Assembly: GCF_042649125.1 (NCBI RefSeq)
Contig: NZ_JBHRYQ010000001.1
Location: 62,001-126,000, forward strand
DNA length: 64,000 nt
Reading direction: 5' to 3'
Source of the DNA: Leadbetterella lacunae
GTDB taxonomy: Bacteria > Bacteroidota > Bacteroidia > Cytophagales > Spirosomataceae
Made by a program: the position numbers and the translations under genes. Below are positions 26,949 to 36,145 of this stretch, in pieces. Within the stretch, counting starts at the first letter, position 1, and every line of letters starts with the position of its first letter. Under the pieces are notes generated by a model. It was not told where the DNA came from. It made no database searches and worked only from the letters and a program-made list of their open reading frames with translations.

Positions 26949-27401
26949 ATGATTGCGGTTATTCAGCGAGTATCTGAGGCTCAAGTAAAAATTGAAGGAA
27001 ACATAAAAGGAGAAATTGGTTTAGGCTTTTTAGTACTTTTGGGAATCGCCGCTGACGACACTTTGGAAGATTTAGAATGGCTTTCTAAGAAAATCGTGGG
27101 TTTGCGAGTTTTTTCTGATTCAGAACAAAAAATGAATCTTGATATTAAAGATGTAGAGGGAGAGCTTTTGCTTATTTCTCAGTTTACACTTTTAGCTTCT
27201 ACCAAAAAAGGAAACAGACCTTCGTTTTTAGAATCTGCCAAACCTGACATTGCCGTGCCGCTTTATGAAAAAATGATTGACACACTTTCCGGATTATTGG
27301 GGAAAGAAATAGCTACTGGTACTTTTGGAGCTGATATGAAGGTATCGCTGTGCAACGACGGCCCAGTTACAATTGTGATAGACTCCAAAAACAAAAAATG
27401 A
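26949..27401 (+). CDS. dtd: D-aminoacyl-tRNA deacylase (DTD)
   Basis: Cytoplasmic proofreading enzyme that hydrolyses D-aminoacyl-tRNAs, for example D-Tyr-tRNA(Tyr). It is 150 residues and complete. Family signatures include MIAVIQRVSEAQVKIEG at the N terminus, the catalytic SQFTLLAS motif near residue 78, and CNDGPVTI, the cis-Gly-Pro motif, near residue 137. The stop codon lies within the stem of a terminator hairpin. Confidence 0.97.
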   Translation: MIAVIQRVSEAQVKIEGNIKGEIGLGFLVLLGIAADDTLEDLEWLSKKIVGLRVFSDSEQKMNLDIKDVEGELLLISQFTLLASTKKGNRPSFLESAKPDIAVPLYEKMIDTLSGLLGKEIATGTFGADMKVSLCNDGPVTIVIDSKNKK

Positions 27402-27419
27402 GACCGAAGTCTCATTTTT
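27394..27419. terminator. bidirectional terminator between dtd and rhodanese genes
   Basis: AAAAATGAGAC, loop CGAA and GTCTCATTTTT form a perfect 11-bp stem with T runs on both strands. It serves the convergent dtd (plus) and rhodanese (minus) genes, and contains the dtd stop codon at 27399-27401. Confidence 0.9.
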
Positions 27420-27428
27420 AAATTTCAA

Positions 27429-27734
27429 TTACATATTTCGGTAAGCCATTATTCCACCTAACACATTGTGGACCTTATCAAATCCATTTGCGAGTAAATA
27501 CTGTTTGGCTCTATCGCTTCTTGCACCACTTCTACAGTGTACATAAATGTCTTGTCCTTTTAGCGGCTCTAATTCATCAAGGCTATCAGGTAAGTCGCCC
27601 AAGGGTATCAAAGTACCGTTTAGGTTATCCTCTTCAAACTCATCTGGATTTCTTACATCAATCAAATTAAACGGCTCTCCTTTTTCTATCAAAGCTTTTA
27701 ACTCCTGTACGGTTATATCAAAATTCTCTTCCAT
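27429..27734 (-). CDS. single-domain rhodanese-like sulfurtransferase
   Basis: Protein of 101 residues forming one rhodanese domain. The opening ITVQELKALIEKGEPFNLID and RNPDEFEEDNL are typical, and the active-site loop is CRSGARSDRA near residue 68, with the catalytic Cys present. No signal peptide, so it is cytoplasmic. It could carry sulfane sulfur. It follows the PASTA gene on the same strand with a 17-base gap and is the last gene of that unit. Confidence 0.92.
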   Translation of the reverse strand: MEENFDITVQELKALIEKGEPFNLIDVRNPDEFEEDNLNGTLIPLGDLPDSLDELEPLKGQDIYVHCRSGARSDRAKQYLLANGFDKVHNVLGGIMAYRNM

Positions 27735-27751
27735 ATTATTAATTTTTATTA

Positions 27752-28534
27752 TTACAGATTATCATCGCCACTGCCTTCGCCTGAGGTTACCCATAGGTTT
27801 ACAGTTGAGCCTATTTTAATTTTTTCTTCATCGCCAGAGGCTGGTCTTTGTCTTAAAACTGTTCCCGGAGCTTTATCAGAAGCCTCGTAAACAATTGTGC
27901 CAACGCTTAGGCCTAATCCCGAAAGTAAAATATCAGCCTCGTCGTAGGTCATGCCCACCACATTTGGTACATCTATTTTTTGGTTTCCATATCCGTCTCC
28001 TACTACTAAGGTTATTTTTGATCCTTTTGGGATATCATCACCCGGCTGAATTTCTCTTTCTCCAATTTTAATTTTCAATACTGTGTTTTCTTCTAATGCC
28101 GGTATAAGTTCTTCTCCAGCGGCTATTAGGCCTGAACTAAGTAGTTGGTTTTTAGCACTTGAGGTAGAACGGCCAATTATGTTGGGCATCTTAACTATTG
28201 GAGCTGAAATAGAGGCTACGGTAAGGTATATTTTTCTACCAGACTTTACGTTAGAGCCTGATTTTGGGTAGTTTGCAATAATACTCAAAGGAACTGCCCC
28301 CGGTACAAATATGCTATCACTGATTTCGTAATCAAGGTCATTTTCGTCTAAAATATTCTCTGCTTCTTCGTAAGTTAAGCCCTTGAGGTTAGGTACTTTT
28401 AGTGACTCGCCGTGGTTGGTAGTCCAGGGGAGGTACACAAAGAAAAACGCAAAGAAAAATACGAGAATAATGGAAACAATAATGCCCAGATGGACTAAAA
28501 CATCAGATTTCGAATTGGTGCTAAATTTGGACAT
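27752..28534 (-). CDS. membrane-anchored PASTA-domain protein without kinase domain
   Basis: Protein of 260 residues: a short cytoplasmic N terminus, one TM helix (about residues 14-34), then three PASTA domains in the periplasm, starting near LKVPNLKGLTYEEAENIL, VKMPNIIGRSTSSAKNQLL and IDVPNVVGMTYDEADILL. PASTA modules bind muropeptides or beta-lactam-like ligands and usually sit on Ser/Thr kinases or PBPs. Here they are alone, which is usual in Bacteroidota. A role in cell-wall sensing is inference. The acidic tail SGEGSGDDNL ends the protein. Confidence 0.9.
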   Translation of the reverse strand: MSKFSTNSKSDVLVHLGIIVSIILVFFFAFFFVYLPWTTNHGESLKVPNLKGLTYEEAENILDENDLDYEISDSIFVPGAVPLSIIANYPKSGSNVKSGRKIYLTVASISAPIVKMPNIIGRSTSSAKNQLLSSGLIAAGEELIPALEENTVLKIKIGEREIQPGDDIPKGSKITLVVGDGYGNQKIDVPNVVGMTYDEADILLSGLGLSVGTIVYEASDKAPGTVLRQRPASGDEEKIKIGSTVNLWVTSGEGSGDDNL

Positions 28535-28625
28535 TCTTTATGTTTAGATAATTTATGTAACGACAAAGTAATTTGTTTTTGTATTAAAATGCAAATGAAC
28601 ATTTTTAATATAGCTCTCTTAAAAT

Positions 28626-29228
28626 TTAAGCGGGCAATGTTCGGCCCAATATTTTTTTAATATATTTTCCTAAAATATCAAATTCGAGGTTAACCGAATC
28701 GCCCACTTTAAGACTGTGGAGGTTCGTAAACTCCCACGTATAAGGTATAATGGCCACCGAAAACTCTGCGTCTTTTGAGTTTACTACTGTTAAACTTATG
28801 CCGTTTAAACATATCGAGCCTTTCTCTACGGTCAGGTTTTCTTTTGCTGGGTCGTAGGCTATCGTAATTAACCAGCTGCCGTCTTGGTCCTCTATTGCTT
28901 TACAAGTGCCTGTTTGGTCCACGTGGCCTTGTACAATGTGCCCGTCAAATCTGCCGTCAGCTTTTAGGCATCTTTCTTGGTTTACTTTATCCCCAACTTT
29001 CAGTGTTCCTAGGCTAGTTTTTTTTAGTGTTTCTTCTATGGCGGTAACTTGGTAGGTGCCTTTTTCTGCCCAAATTTTTTCGATAGTAAGGCAAACGCCA
29101 TTGTGACTTACACTCTGATCTACTTTGAGTTCGCTTGTGATTGGAGATTTAAAAATGAAACTTACGTTAGTTTGGCTTATATTTTTTTCTTCTAAAATCG
29201 CCGTATTTTCTATTATTCCGGTAAACAT
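28626..29228 (-). CDS. ribE: riboflavin synthase, alpha chain
   Basis: Catalyses the dismutation of two 6,7-dimethyl-8-ribityllumazine molecules to riboflavin. It is 200 residues with two tandem lumazine-binding barrels. The N-terminal hallmark MFTGIIENTA and the repeats NGVCLTIEK and NGISLTVVN are clear, as is GHIVQGHVDQTG. The family length is about 200-220. It stands alone without the other rib genes, as is common in this phylum. It is encoded upstream of the PASTA gene on the same strand with a gap of about 90 bases. Confidence 0.96.
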   Translation of the reverse strand: MFTGIIENTAILEEKNISQTNVSFIFKSPITSELKVDQSVSHNGVCLTIEKIWAEKGTYQVTAIEETLKKTSLGTLKVGDKVNQERCLKADGRFDGHIVQGHVDQTGTCKAIEDQDGSWLITIAYDPAKENLTVEKGSICLNGISLTVVNSKDAEFSVAIIPYTWEFTNLHSLKVGDSVNLEFDILGKYIKKILGRTLPA

Positions 29229-29324
29229 TTTTGTTTTATTTACTTTATGCCAGCTTGCTTGCAGGCATACTACGTTTTTTGGTTTTATTTTTTAACTTCG
29301 CAAAAATATAACATTTATATCATT

Positions 29325-29915
29325 ATGTTCAAAAATAAGTTTTTTATAGGTTTTATAGCTTTAGCAGTCGTCTTTATTTTGTTTTATTCTTTGAGAGATA
29401 AACAGACCTATGAAGAAAAAGCTTTGGCGAAAATAGAGAAATACAAATCAGACTTGGTAAATATGGAGGAAAGCCCAATCAAAGAAAATTCTACCACAGG
29501 CTTTACTTTTTTTGACCCAAACGAAAAATGGATCATTGATGCCGACTTTGTACCAAACGAAGCCAAAGAGACATTTAATATGCAAATGACCGATAAGTCA
29601 GTAGCAGAAACCAAATTGGTAGGGACAGCCAAGTTTAATCTCAACGGTAAAAATGTAGAACTTCTGATTTTTGATGAAGAATCCACATATTTACTTCCCT
29701 TTACTGACCAAACTAACGGAACCGAAACCTACGGTGGAGGTAGATATATAAATATCAGTAAAGATGCTGTTTCGGGCAATAAGATTGAGATTGACTTTAA
29801 CCAAGCTCACAATTTCTATTGTGCTTACAACGAAAACTATATTTGCCCAATCCCCCCTATAAAAAATTCGATACCTGTAAAGGTAGAGGCTGGAGAAAAG
29901 AACTATCATTTATAA
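29325..29915 (+). CDS. DUF1684 family protein, membrane-anchored
   Basis: Protein of 196 residues from the ATG at 29325, with an N-terminal TM helix or uncleaved signal (FFIGFIALAVVFILFYS) and then the DUF1684 domain. Recognisable family blocks are FFDPNEKWIIDADF, LLPFTDQTNGTETYGGGRYI and the C-terminal FNQAHNFYCAYNENYICPIP. The function of the family is not established. An in-frame upstream ATG at 29247 would put 26 odd residues before the signal. The following metalloprotease gene is only 16 bases away, so the two are likely an operon. Confidence 0.85.
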   Translation: MFKNKFFIGFIALAVVFILFYSLRDKQTYEEKALAKIEKYKSDLVNMEESPIKENSTTGFTFFDPNEKWIIDADFVPNEAKETFNMQMTDKSVAETKLVGTAKFNLNGKNVELLIFDEESTYLLPFTDQTNGTETYGGGRYINISKDAVSGNKIEIDFNQAHNFYCAYNENYICPIPPIKNSIPVKVEAGEKNYHL

Positions 29916-29931
29916 ATCAATCAATCAAACT

Positions 29932-32361
29932 ATGAAAAAAACGTTAATTTTTATTTTCTTCCTCGGAGTTCAATCGGTTTTTGGACAAGAGGTGGATGCC
30001 ATGCTAAAAGATTCCAAAAAACTTTCGGGATTTTTTGATTTCTACTACCAAGAGTCAAAAGGGAAAGTGTATTTAGAAGTCAAAAACCTTGGAGAGGAGT
30101 TTTTGTATTACCCAAGTTTGGCACAAGGAGTGGGTTCTAATGATATCGGCCTAGACCGTGGAAGGCTGGGAGAAGAGCATATTCTTAAATTTGAGAAGTA
30201 TGGAAATAAAATAATGTTGGTAGAACCTAACTATTATTTTAGAGCTATATCTACCGACCCAGTAGAACGAAAAGCGGTAGACGAATCTTTTGCCAAATCT
30301 ATTCATCATGGGTTTGATGTTTTAAAGGCTACTGATGGAAGGATTTTCATAGACTTTACTCCTTTTTTATTGCGTGATGCAGTAGATGCCGCAGGAGCCA
30401 TCGCTCAAACTAAGCAAGGTACCTACAGTTATGACGCTTCGAGATCTGCCGTTTTTCCTGAAATGTGCAAGTCTTTTCCTGAAAATTCGGAATTAGAAAC
30501 TATAATCACCCTGTCGGGTTCAAAAGCGGGTGCATACCTTCGTTCGGTAACCCCAACCTCGGGTTTTGTGAGCATGCATCAGCATCATTCGTTTGTTAAG
30601 CTGCCCGACTTGGCTGGCTACGAACCCCGCGAATATGACCCTAGAATAGGTTATGGCGGCATAGAATTTTACGATTATTCGTCTCCTATTAATGAGCCGA
30701 TTGTTAAGAAGTTTACTTCTAGGCACCGTTTACACAAAAAAGATCCAAATGCAGTTTTGAGCGAAGCCGTTGAGCCTATTGTTTATTATCTTGATCCAGG
30801 AATTCCTGAGCCAATCCGCTCGGCACTTTTTGAAGGAGCCACGTGGTGGAATCAAGCTTTTGAAGCGGCGGGCTACAAAGACGCCTTTCAGGTAAAAATG
30901 TTGCCAGCAGATGCGGACCCAATGGACGTAAGGTACAATTTGGTGCAGTGGGTGCACAGAAGCACAAGAGGGTGGTCTTATGGGGCTTCGATAATTGATC
31001 CACGTACTGGAGAAATATTGAAAGGGAAAGTTACTTTGGGTTCGTTAAGAGTGAGACAAGACTATTTGCTTGCACAAGGTTTAGCTGGTGATTATAGCCA
31101 AACAGACGATTCGAAATTAAACAAACTAGCATTTGATAGATTAAAACAACTTGCAGCTCACGAAATAGGCCATACATTAGGTTTGCCTCATAATTATATT
31201 TCGAGTATACAAGGGCGTGCTTCAGTGATGGATTATCCGCATCCTTTGGTGTTTTTAGAAAACGGTAAAGTGAACCTTTCGGAGGCTTATGCCATGGGTA
31301 TTGGAGAATACGATAAATCTTCGATTATTTGGGGCTATCAGGATTTTCCTAAAGGAACAGATGTGAAAATGCAGTTGGAGCAGATCGTGCAGACAATGTT
31401 TAAGAAAAACTTGCAGTTTCTTACCGATCAAGATGCTCGCCCTGAAGGCTCGGTGCATCCTCAAACCCACCTGTGGGACAACGGTGCGGATGCTTCTATG
31501 GAACTTGACCGCCTAATTGAGTTGCGAGGAACGGTTTTAAAGAATTTTGACCTAAAAAAACTTCCTTCAGGTATGCCATTGGCTACACTTGAAGAAGTTT
31601 TGGTGCCCATGTATATGTTCCCAAGATTCCAAATTCAGGCTTCGTCTAAAAGCCTCGGAGGGGCATTTTATTCAAATGCAATAAATGGAGACAAAGCCGT
31701 GGTTTTTGAACCTGTAACAGGTGAGCAGCAACGAAAAGCTTTGACTACACTATTGAAAACCCTTACTCCTGAATACTTGGCTTTGCCGAAGCAATTGTTA
31801 GATATGATTCCGCCGCGGCCGTTTAGATACCCAGCGAATCAAAGAGAGACTTTCAAAAGAAAAACGGGAATGGCACTCGATGTGCTTTCGCCAGCGGAAG
31901 TTAGTGCCGAGCTTACACTTAGTTTAATATTGAATAGCGAACGTGCGGCTCGTATGAGTACCCAACAGATTTACGATAAAAATCTGCCTGCATTTTCAGA
32001 GGTACTACAAGTTCTTTCTCAAAAAATTATTAAAACCGAGCTGAATGCCAGAAACAACTATTTAGGTCAAATAAACAGAGTTGTGGCCGATGTTTACCTT
32101 AAAAAAATGCTTCAATTGTATTACAACGAGGGCACGGCAGTTGAGGTAAAAGCCAATCTGGCTGCAGAATTGAAAAGTATAAAACTTTATATTCAGAAAA
32201 ACTCGGTTACTTTAGGAGGCTATGGAGACTTGGTTTTGGCAGACCTAAAGAGATATGAAGACAACCCGAGCCTAGTTCAAAGTATAGAGGTTTTGGTGGC
32301 CCCAGACGGTCAGCCAATCGACCAAGACTTTGATTGGTTAGGTTCGGACTGTAAAAACTAA
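29932..32361 (+). CDS. secreted zinc-dependent metalloprotease (metzincin-type, DUF5117/DUF4953-like)
   Basis: Large secreted protease of 809 residues with a signal peptide (FIFFLGVQSVFGQ). The zinc site is HEIGHTLGLPHN, starting with His410, matching HExxHxxGxxH, and SVMDYPHP about 20 residues later is the Met-turn. The N-terminal propeptide-like region has the DUF5117-type block KSGKVYLEVKNLGEEFLYYPS-like sequence, and the region after the active site matches the DUF4953-type layout. Members are common in Bacteroidota and their substrates are largely unknown. Its stop overlaps that of the convergent Lrp gene by four bases. Confidence 0.88.
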   Translation: MKKTLIFIFFLGVQSVFGQEVDAMLKDSKKLSGFFDFYYQESKGKVYLEVKNLGEEFLYYPSLAQGVGSNDIGLDRGRLGEEHILKFEKYGNKIMLVEPNYYFRAISTDPVERKAVDESFAKSIHHGFDVLKATDGRIFIDFTPFLLRDAVDAAGAIAQTKQGTYSYDASRSAVFPEMCKSFPENSELETIITLSGSKAGAYLRSVTPTSGFVSMHQHHSFVKLPDLAGYEPREYDPRIGYGGIEFYDYSSPINEPIVKKFTSRHRLHKKDPNAVLSEAVEPIVYYLDPGIPEPIRSALFEGATWWNQAFEAAGYKDAFQVKMLPADADPMDVRYNLVQWVHRSTRGWSYGASIIDPRTGEILKGKVTLGSLRVRQDYLLAQGLAGDYSQTDDSKLNKLAFDRLKQLAAHEIGHTLGLPHNYISSIQGRASVMDYPHPLVFLENGKVNLSEAYAMGIGEYDKSSIIWGYQDFPKGTDVKMQLEQIVQTMFKKNLQFLTDQDARPEGSVHPQTHLWDNGADASMELDRLIELRGTVLKNFDLKKLPSGMPLATLEEVLVPMYMFPRFQIQASSKSLGGAFYSNAINGDKAVVFEPVTGEQQRKALTTLLKTLTPEYLALPKQLLDMIPPRPFRYPANQRETFKRKTGMALDVLSPAEVSAELTLSLILNSERAARMSTQQIYDKNLPAFSEVLQVLSQKIIKTELNARNNYLGQINRVVADVYLKKMLQLYYNEGTAVEVKANLAAELKSIKLYIQKNSVTLGGYGDLVLADLKRYEDNPSLVQSIEVLVAPDGQPIDQDFDWLGSDCKN

Positions 32362-32834
32362 ATTTTGATTTCGGTGGTACTTTTCACTTCCGACATCACA
32401 AAAAATGAGTTTATCAAAGAAACTCCCTCTATAGCCGAAAGCTTTAGTTGGTGAAACTGATGATAGGCATCCATGTCTGAAACGGCGATTTTTAACAAGT
32501 AGTCAAAACTGCCCGAAACAAAATGGCACTCCAGTACTTCTGGGAGGTTTCTGATTTCACTGTCAAACTTACCGGAGACTTCTTTGGTTTGCTTCAATAA
32601 CGTAACTTGGGAATACACCGTAAGGTCTATTCCCAATTTTTTTTTGTTTAAAATTCCCACATATTTCTCGATGATTCCTTCATTTTCCAAACGTTTGATT
32701 CTGTCATGAACAGGCGTAAGCGAGAGGTTTATTTTTTGAGCGATTTCTTTATAAGTCCACCGGCTATTTTCTTGTAGAAGCCTTAATATTTTACGGTCTA
32801 TTTCGTCTATTTTTATTTTTGCAATGCTACTCAT
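32358..32834 (-). CDS. Lrp/AsnC family transcriptional regulator (divergent from ald)
   Basis: Regulator of 158 residues: an N-terminal winged HTH (RKILRLLQENSRWTYKEIAQ then LSLTPVHDRIKRLENEGII) and a C-terminal RAM/AsnC ligand domain (VLECHFVSGSFDYLLKIAV). It is divergent from alanine dehydrogenase with a 238-base gap. In other bacteria Lrp-type regulators next to ald activate it in response to alanine, so the same is likely here. That role is inferred from position. Confidence 0.92.
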   Translation of the reverse strand: MSSIAKIKIDEIDRKILRLLQENSRWTYKEIAQKINLSLTPVHDRIKRLENEGIIEKYVGILNKKKLGIDLTVYSQVTLLKQTKEVSGKFDSEIRNLPEVLECHFVSGSFDYLLKIAVSDMDAYHQFHQLKLSAIEGVSLINSFFVMSEVKSTTEIKI

Positions 32835-33002
32835 GTTTTCTCTAGTCTTAGGTTAAAAATCTTGATAATTTCTTAACAGAAAAATTTACTGTAAAATGGA
32901 ATTAAAATACTTTAATAAAAGAAAATATTAGGGGTAAATCTATTAATATGATATGTTTTTTCTTTTATTTATAGCAAACATAAAAAAATATTCTTTAATA
33001 TA

Positions 33003-33010
33003 TATTTTTG
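33003..33010 (+). promoter_or_regulatory. -7 promoter element of ald
   Basis: TATTTTTG is an exact TAnnTTTG match, 62 bases before the ald start, giving a leader of roughly 55 bases. No clear TTTG -33 element lies upstream, which would fit a promoter that needs an activator. Confidence 0.5.
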
Positions 33011-33072
33011 TGCTGCGAATTATAAAAAATTCTAATCGGAAAGTCGCAATACAAATTATCAACAAATAAAAA

Positions 33073-34188
33073 ATGATCGTCGGAGTACCAATTGAAATAA
33101 AAAACAACGAGAATCGTGTGGCAATTACGCCCGCGGGAGTAGTTGAGCTAGTTAAAAACAACCATGTTGTTTTAATACAAAAAGGAGCTGGAGAAAACTC
33201 TGGGTTTACTGACGACGAATTCGTTTCTGCTGGTGCAAAAATCCTTCCTACTATTGAAGAAATTTACGCATCGGCAGAGATGATAGTAAAAGTTAAAGAG
33301 CCTATCGCTGAGGAGTATGGTTTAATAAGAAAAGGACAGCTTGTCTTCACTTATTTTCACTTTGCTTCTTCGGAGCCTTTAACTCACGCAATGTTAAAAA
33401 GCGAAGCCATTTGTTTGGCTTATGAAACTGTAGAATCTGCAGATCGCTCACTTCCGTTGCTTATTCCGATGTCAGAAGTGGCAGGTAGAATGGCGATTCA
33501 AGAAGGAGCGAAGTATTTAGAAAAACCACTCAAAGGAAAAGGTGTATTGTTAGGTGGAGTGCCCGGAGTACCTCCTGGCAAAGTGCTTGTGTTAGGTGGT
33601 GGTATAGTAGGTACTCAAGCCGCTAAAATGGCCGCAGGTTTAGGTGCCAAAGTAGTAATCATGGACATAAGTCTTCCTAGATTAAGAGTCTTAAATGACA
33701 TAATGCCCGCTAACGTAGTTACTATTCTTTCAAACGAATACAACATCAAAAATGCCATTAAAACAGCAGATCTAATTGTTGGAGCAGTATTGATTCCAGG
33801 TGCCAAAGCCCCTAATTTGATTACGCGTGACATGTTGAAATTAATGAGACCCGGTACTGTAGTTGTAGACGTAGCGGTGGATCAAGGCGGATGTATAGAA
33901 ACCTGTAAACCAACTACCCACGAAGATCCAATTTTTATAATTGACGATGTGGTTCACTACTGTGTAGCCAATATGCCAGGTGCGGTTCCATATACCTCTA
34001 CATTAGCTCTTACAAACGCAACCTTGCCCTACGTGTTACAGCTAGCCAACAAAGGCTGGAAAAACGCATGTGCTGAAAACGCTGCTTTAAAAAGAGGATT
34101 AAATGTAATAGCAGGTAAAGTTGTGTACCAAGGTGTAGCAGATGCTTGGAATTTGCCTATGAGCAAAATCGAAGATTTCTTTAATTAA
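33073..34188 (+). CDS. ald: alanine dehydrogenase
   Basis: NAD-dependent enzyme interconverting L-alanine with pyruvate and ammonia. It is 371 residues, the usual length. Family signatures are ENRVAITPAGVVELV at the N terminus, KVKEP near residue 77, YFHFASS with the catalytic His near residue 96, MSEVAGRMAIQEGAKYLE, and the Rossmann loop VLGGGIVGTQAAKMA. It is divergent from an Lrp-type gene and ends at a strong terminator, so it is monocistronic. Confidence 0.97.
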   Translation: MIVGVPIEIKNNENRVAITPAGVVELVKNNHVVLIQKGAGENSGFTDDEFVSAGAKILPTIEEIYASAEMIVKVKEPIAEEYGLIRKGQLVFTYFHFASSEPLTHAMLKSEAICLAYETVESADRSLPLLIPMSEVAGRMAIQEGAKYLEKPLKGKGVLLGGVPGVPPGKVLVLGGGIVGTQAAKMAAGLGAKVVIMDISLPRLRVLNDIMPANVVTILSNEYNIKNAIKTADLIVGAVLIPGAKAPNLITRDMLKLMRPGTVVVDVAVDQGGCIETCKPTTHEDPIFIIDDVVHYCVANMPGAVPYTSTLALTNATLPYVLQLANKGWKNACAENAALKRGLNVIAGKVVYQGVADAWNLPMSKIEDFFN

Positions 34189-34222
34189 GTATTTTCCCCC
34201 CAAACGTTATATTTTATTTTGG

Positions 34223-34259
34223 AATGAATTCTCGAATTTTCGGGAATTCATTTTTTTTT
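34223..34259 (+). terminator. rho-independent terminator after ald
   Basis: AATGAATTCTCG pairs with CGGGAATTCATT (one T-G pair) around AATTTT and runs into nine T residues. The gap on to 34394 is otherwise AT-rich leader for the phosphoesterase. Confidence 0.9.
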
Positions 34260-34394
34260 GTAGCCAGTCGCTAATTTTAAGTAGAAAGAATTTCTGTATT
34301 TTTAATATTCTATTAATTTTTTTGTACGTTTAAATACAAAAGGATTATCCTTAACCATAAGAATTTAAGAAAGATAGAAGCTTTCCTCCCCAAA

Positions 34395-36143
34395 ATGAAG
34401 AAATTTAATTTAGTCATAATGGTTACCCTTGTATTTAGGGGGCTATTATTTGCTCAAGCCATTTCGCGTGGCCCATACCTCCAGGTCAGAACTCAAAATA
34501 GTATACAAGTACGATATTCAACAAATGTAGGGTGCGAAACTAAAGTGAAATACGGTTTAGCTCAAAACGCTTTGACAAACGAAGTAGTGATTGGCGGCTC
34601 TCGATACATGCACACTGCGAGCATAAGTGGCTTGGCTGCAAATTCAAAATACTATTATGCGATTTATAATGGAGCAACATTAATAGAAGGCGGCTTAAAT
34701 AATTTTTTTATGACCAGCCAGGCTAAAAACTCTGAACAAAAGATTAGGATTTGGGCTACTGGTGACTGCGGAACGGGTACTCCTCAGCAACTTCAAGTTA
34801 AAAACGCGTTTTTAAATTATAACAATAATCAATATGTAGATGCGTGGCTGCTTCTAGGTGATAATGCCTATTCTTCAGGTTTAGATTTAGAATATCAGGA
34901 AAAGTTTTTTAATGTCTATCAAAATGACCCAATCATGAAACAAACCGCCATTTATCCTGTGCCGGGCAATCATGATTATTATATTTCAGCAGATGCTAAG
35001 TTTAATCATTTTGTGCCTTATTATGATATTTTTTCACCGGTAGCTAATGCCGAAATGGGCGGAGTTCCGTCTGGTCATAAAGAGTATTATTCGTATGATA
35101 TTGGCAATGTTCATTTTGTAGCTCTCGATTCTTACGGGAGAGAAACAGCGAATAACTACGTAATGTCTGATACCATAAGTCCTCAAATAGTATGGCTAAA
35201 ACAAGATTTAGCTGCTAATACACAGAAATGGACAGTTGTATATTGGCATCACCCGCCTTATACCATGGGTACGCATAATTCAGACACAGAGCCTGATCTT
35301 ACCGCAATAAGAGAAAAACTAACTCCCATTATTGAGCGATTTAATGTTGACCTGGTTTTGACTGGGCATTCGCATAACTACGAAAGGAGTAAGTTAATAA
35401 AAGGGCATGTGGGGCTTGAAAATACATTTAATCCGCTGACACATGTAGTGAATTCATCTTCTGGGTTTTATGATGGAAGCTCAAATTCGTGCCCATACCT
35501 TAAAAAAAGCGATGGGTCTATTAAAGGAACAGTGTACGCTGTGGCTGGTTCAGCAGGGGCGGTTTTGTATGGACAAGCGAGTTTTCCACATGAGGCACTA
35601 CCCCATGTGGTAGCCGACTTTAGTGGAAGTTTATTGATTGAGGTAGAAGGCGACAGGCTAGATGCAAAAATGATAGGCCACGACGGAGGTGTGAAAGACA
35701 AGTTTACGATTATGAAAGACATGAACCAAACGCATGTTCTAAAAATGCCAGTTAATGCATCAAGTTTTACGCTGAAGTCTCCATACAATGCCCCAACAAA
35801 CTGGAGATTTACGACGGATAAGAGTTCTTCGATGCTAATTAATACACCAGTCAATGGCATGAAGTTTCATATTTCAGACACTAAAAATTGCCTTTCAGAT
35901 ATTCTACTAATAACCAATCAAGACCCATGTAAACAAGTGGTCAACGTTAGTCAGCTAATAGAAGAAAATTCGAGTATTCTGCTTAAAGCTTCGGATCAGA
36001 TTTTTGCTGATTCTAAAATTTTAAGCCCTGCTGATATTATTTATGATTCAAAAAAAAGTGTGGAATTAAAACCCGGTTTTGAAACTATTCCGGGTAGTGT
36101 TTTTACTGCTAAAACAGGTGGCTGCGAAAACATAAATAATTAG
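34395..36143 (+). CDS. secreted purple-acid-phosphatase-like metallophosphoesterase
   Basis: Secreted protein of 582 residues with a signal peptide (ending near GLLFAQA). An Fn3-like purple acid phosphatase N domain (ISRGPYLQVRTQNSIQVRYS) precedes a calcineurin-like phosphoesterase domain with all metal-ligand blocks: ATGDCG, LLGDNAY, PGNHDYY, YWHHPPY and TGHSHNYERS. The C-terminal segment (ADSKILSPADIIYDSKKSV then ELKPGFETIPGSVFTA) resembles the small repeated domain at the ends of many secreted Bacteroidota proteins. It hydrolyses phosphate mono- or diesters outside the cytoplasm. The gene is convergent, with a two-base gap, to a CotH gene. Confidence 0.9.
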   Translation: MKKFNLVIMVTLVFRGLLFAQAISRGPYLQVRTQNSIQVRYSTNVGCETKVKYGLAQNALTNEVVIGGSRYMHTASISGLAANSKYYYAIYNGATLIEGGLNNFFMTSQAKNSEQKIRIWATGDCGTGTPQQLQVKNAFLNYNNNQYVDAWLLLGDNAYSSGLDLEYQEKFFNVYQNDPIMKQTAIYPVPGNHDYYISADAKFNHFVPYYDIFSPVANAEMGGVPSGHKEYYSYDIGNVHFVALDSYGRETANNYVMSDTISPQIVWLKQDLAANTQKWTVVYWHHPPYTMGTHNSDTEPDLTAIREKLTPIIERFNVDLVLTGHSHNYERSKLIKGHVGLENTFNPLTHVVNSSSGFYDGSSNSCPYLKKSDGSIKGTVYAVAGSAGAVLYGQASFPHEALPHVVADFSGSLLIEVEGDRLDAKMIGHDGGVKDKFTIMKDMNQTHVLKMPVNASSFTLKSPYNAPTNWRFTTDKSSSMLINTPVNGMKFHISDTKNCLSDILLITNQDPCKQVVNVSQLIEENSSILLKASDQIFADSKILSPADIIYDSKKSVELKPGFETIPGSVFTAKTGGCENINN

Positions 36144-36145
36144 AA

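Noticed and set aside
28581..28610. AT-rich inverted repeat between PASTA and riboflavin synthase genes
   Set aside because: The stem is only A-T pairs with a bulge and no clear T run at the right place; too weak to call a terminator.
35468..35860. Open frame of 130 codons on the minus strand within the phosphoesterase gene
   Set aside because: Antisense to a well-supported secreted phosphatase; no start context or domain.
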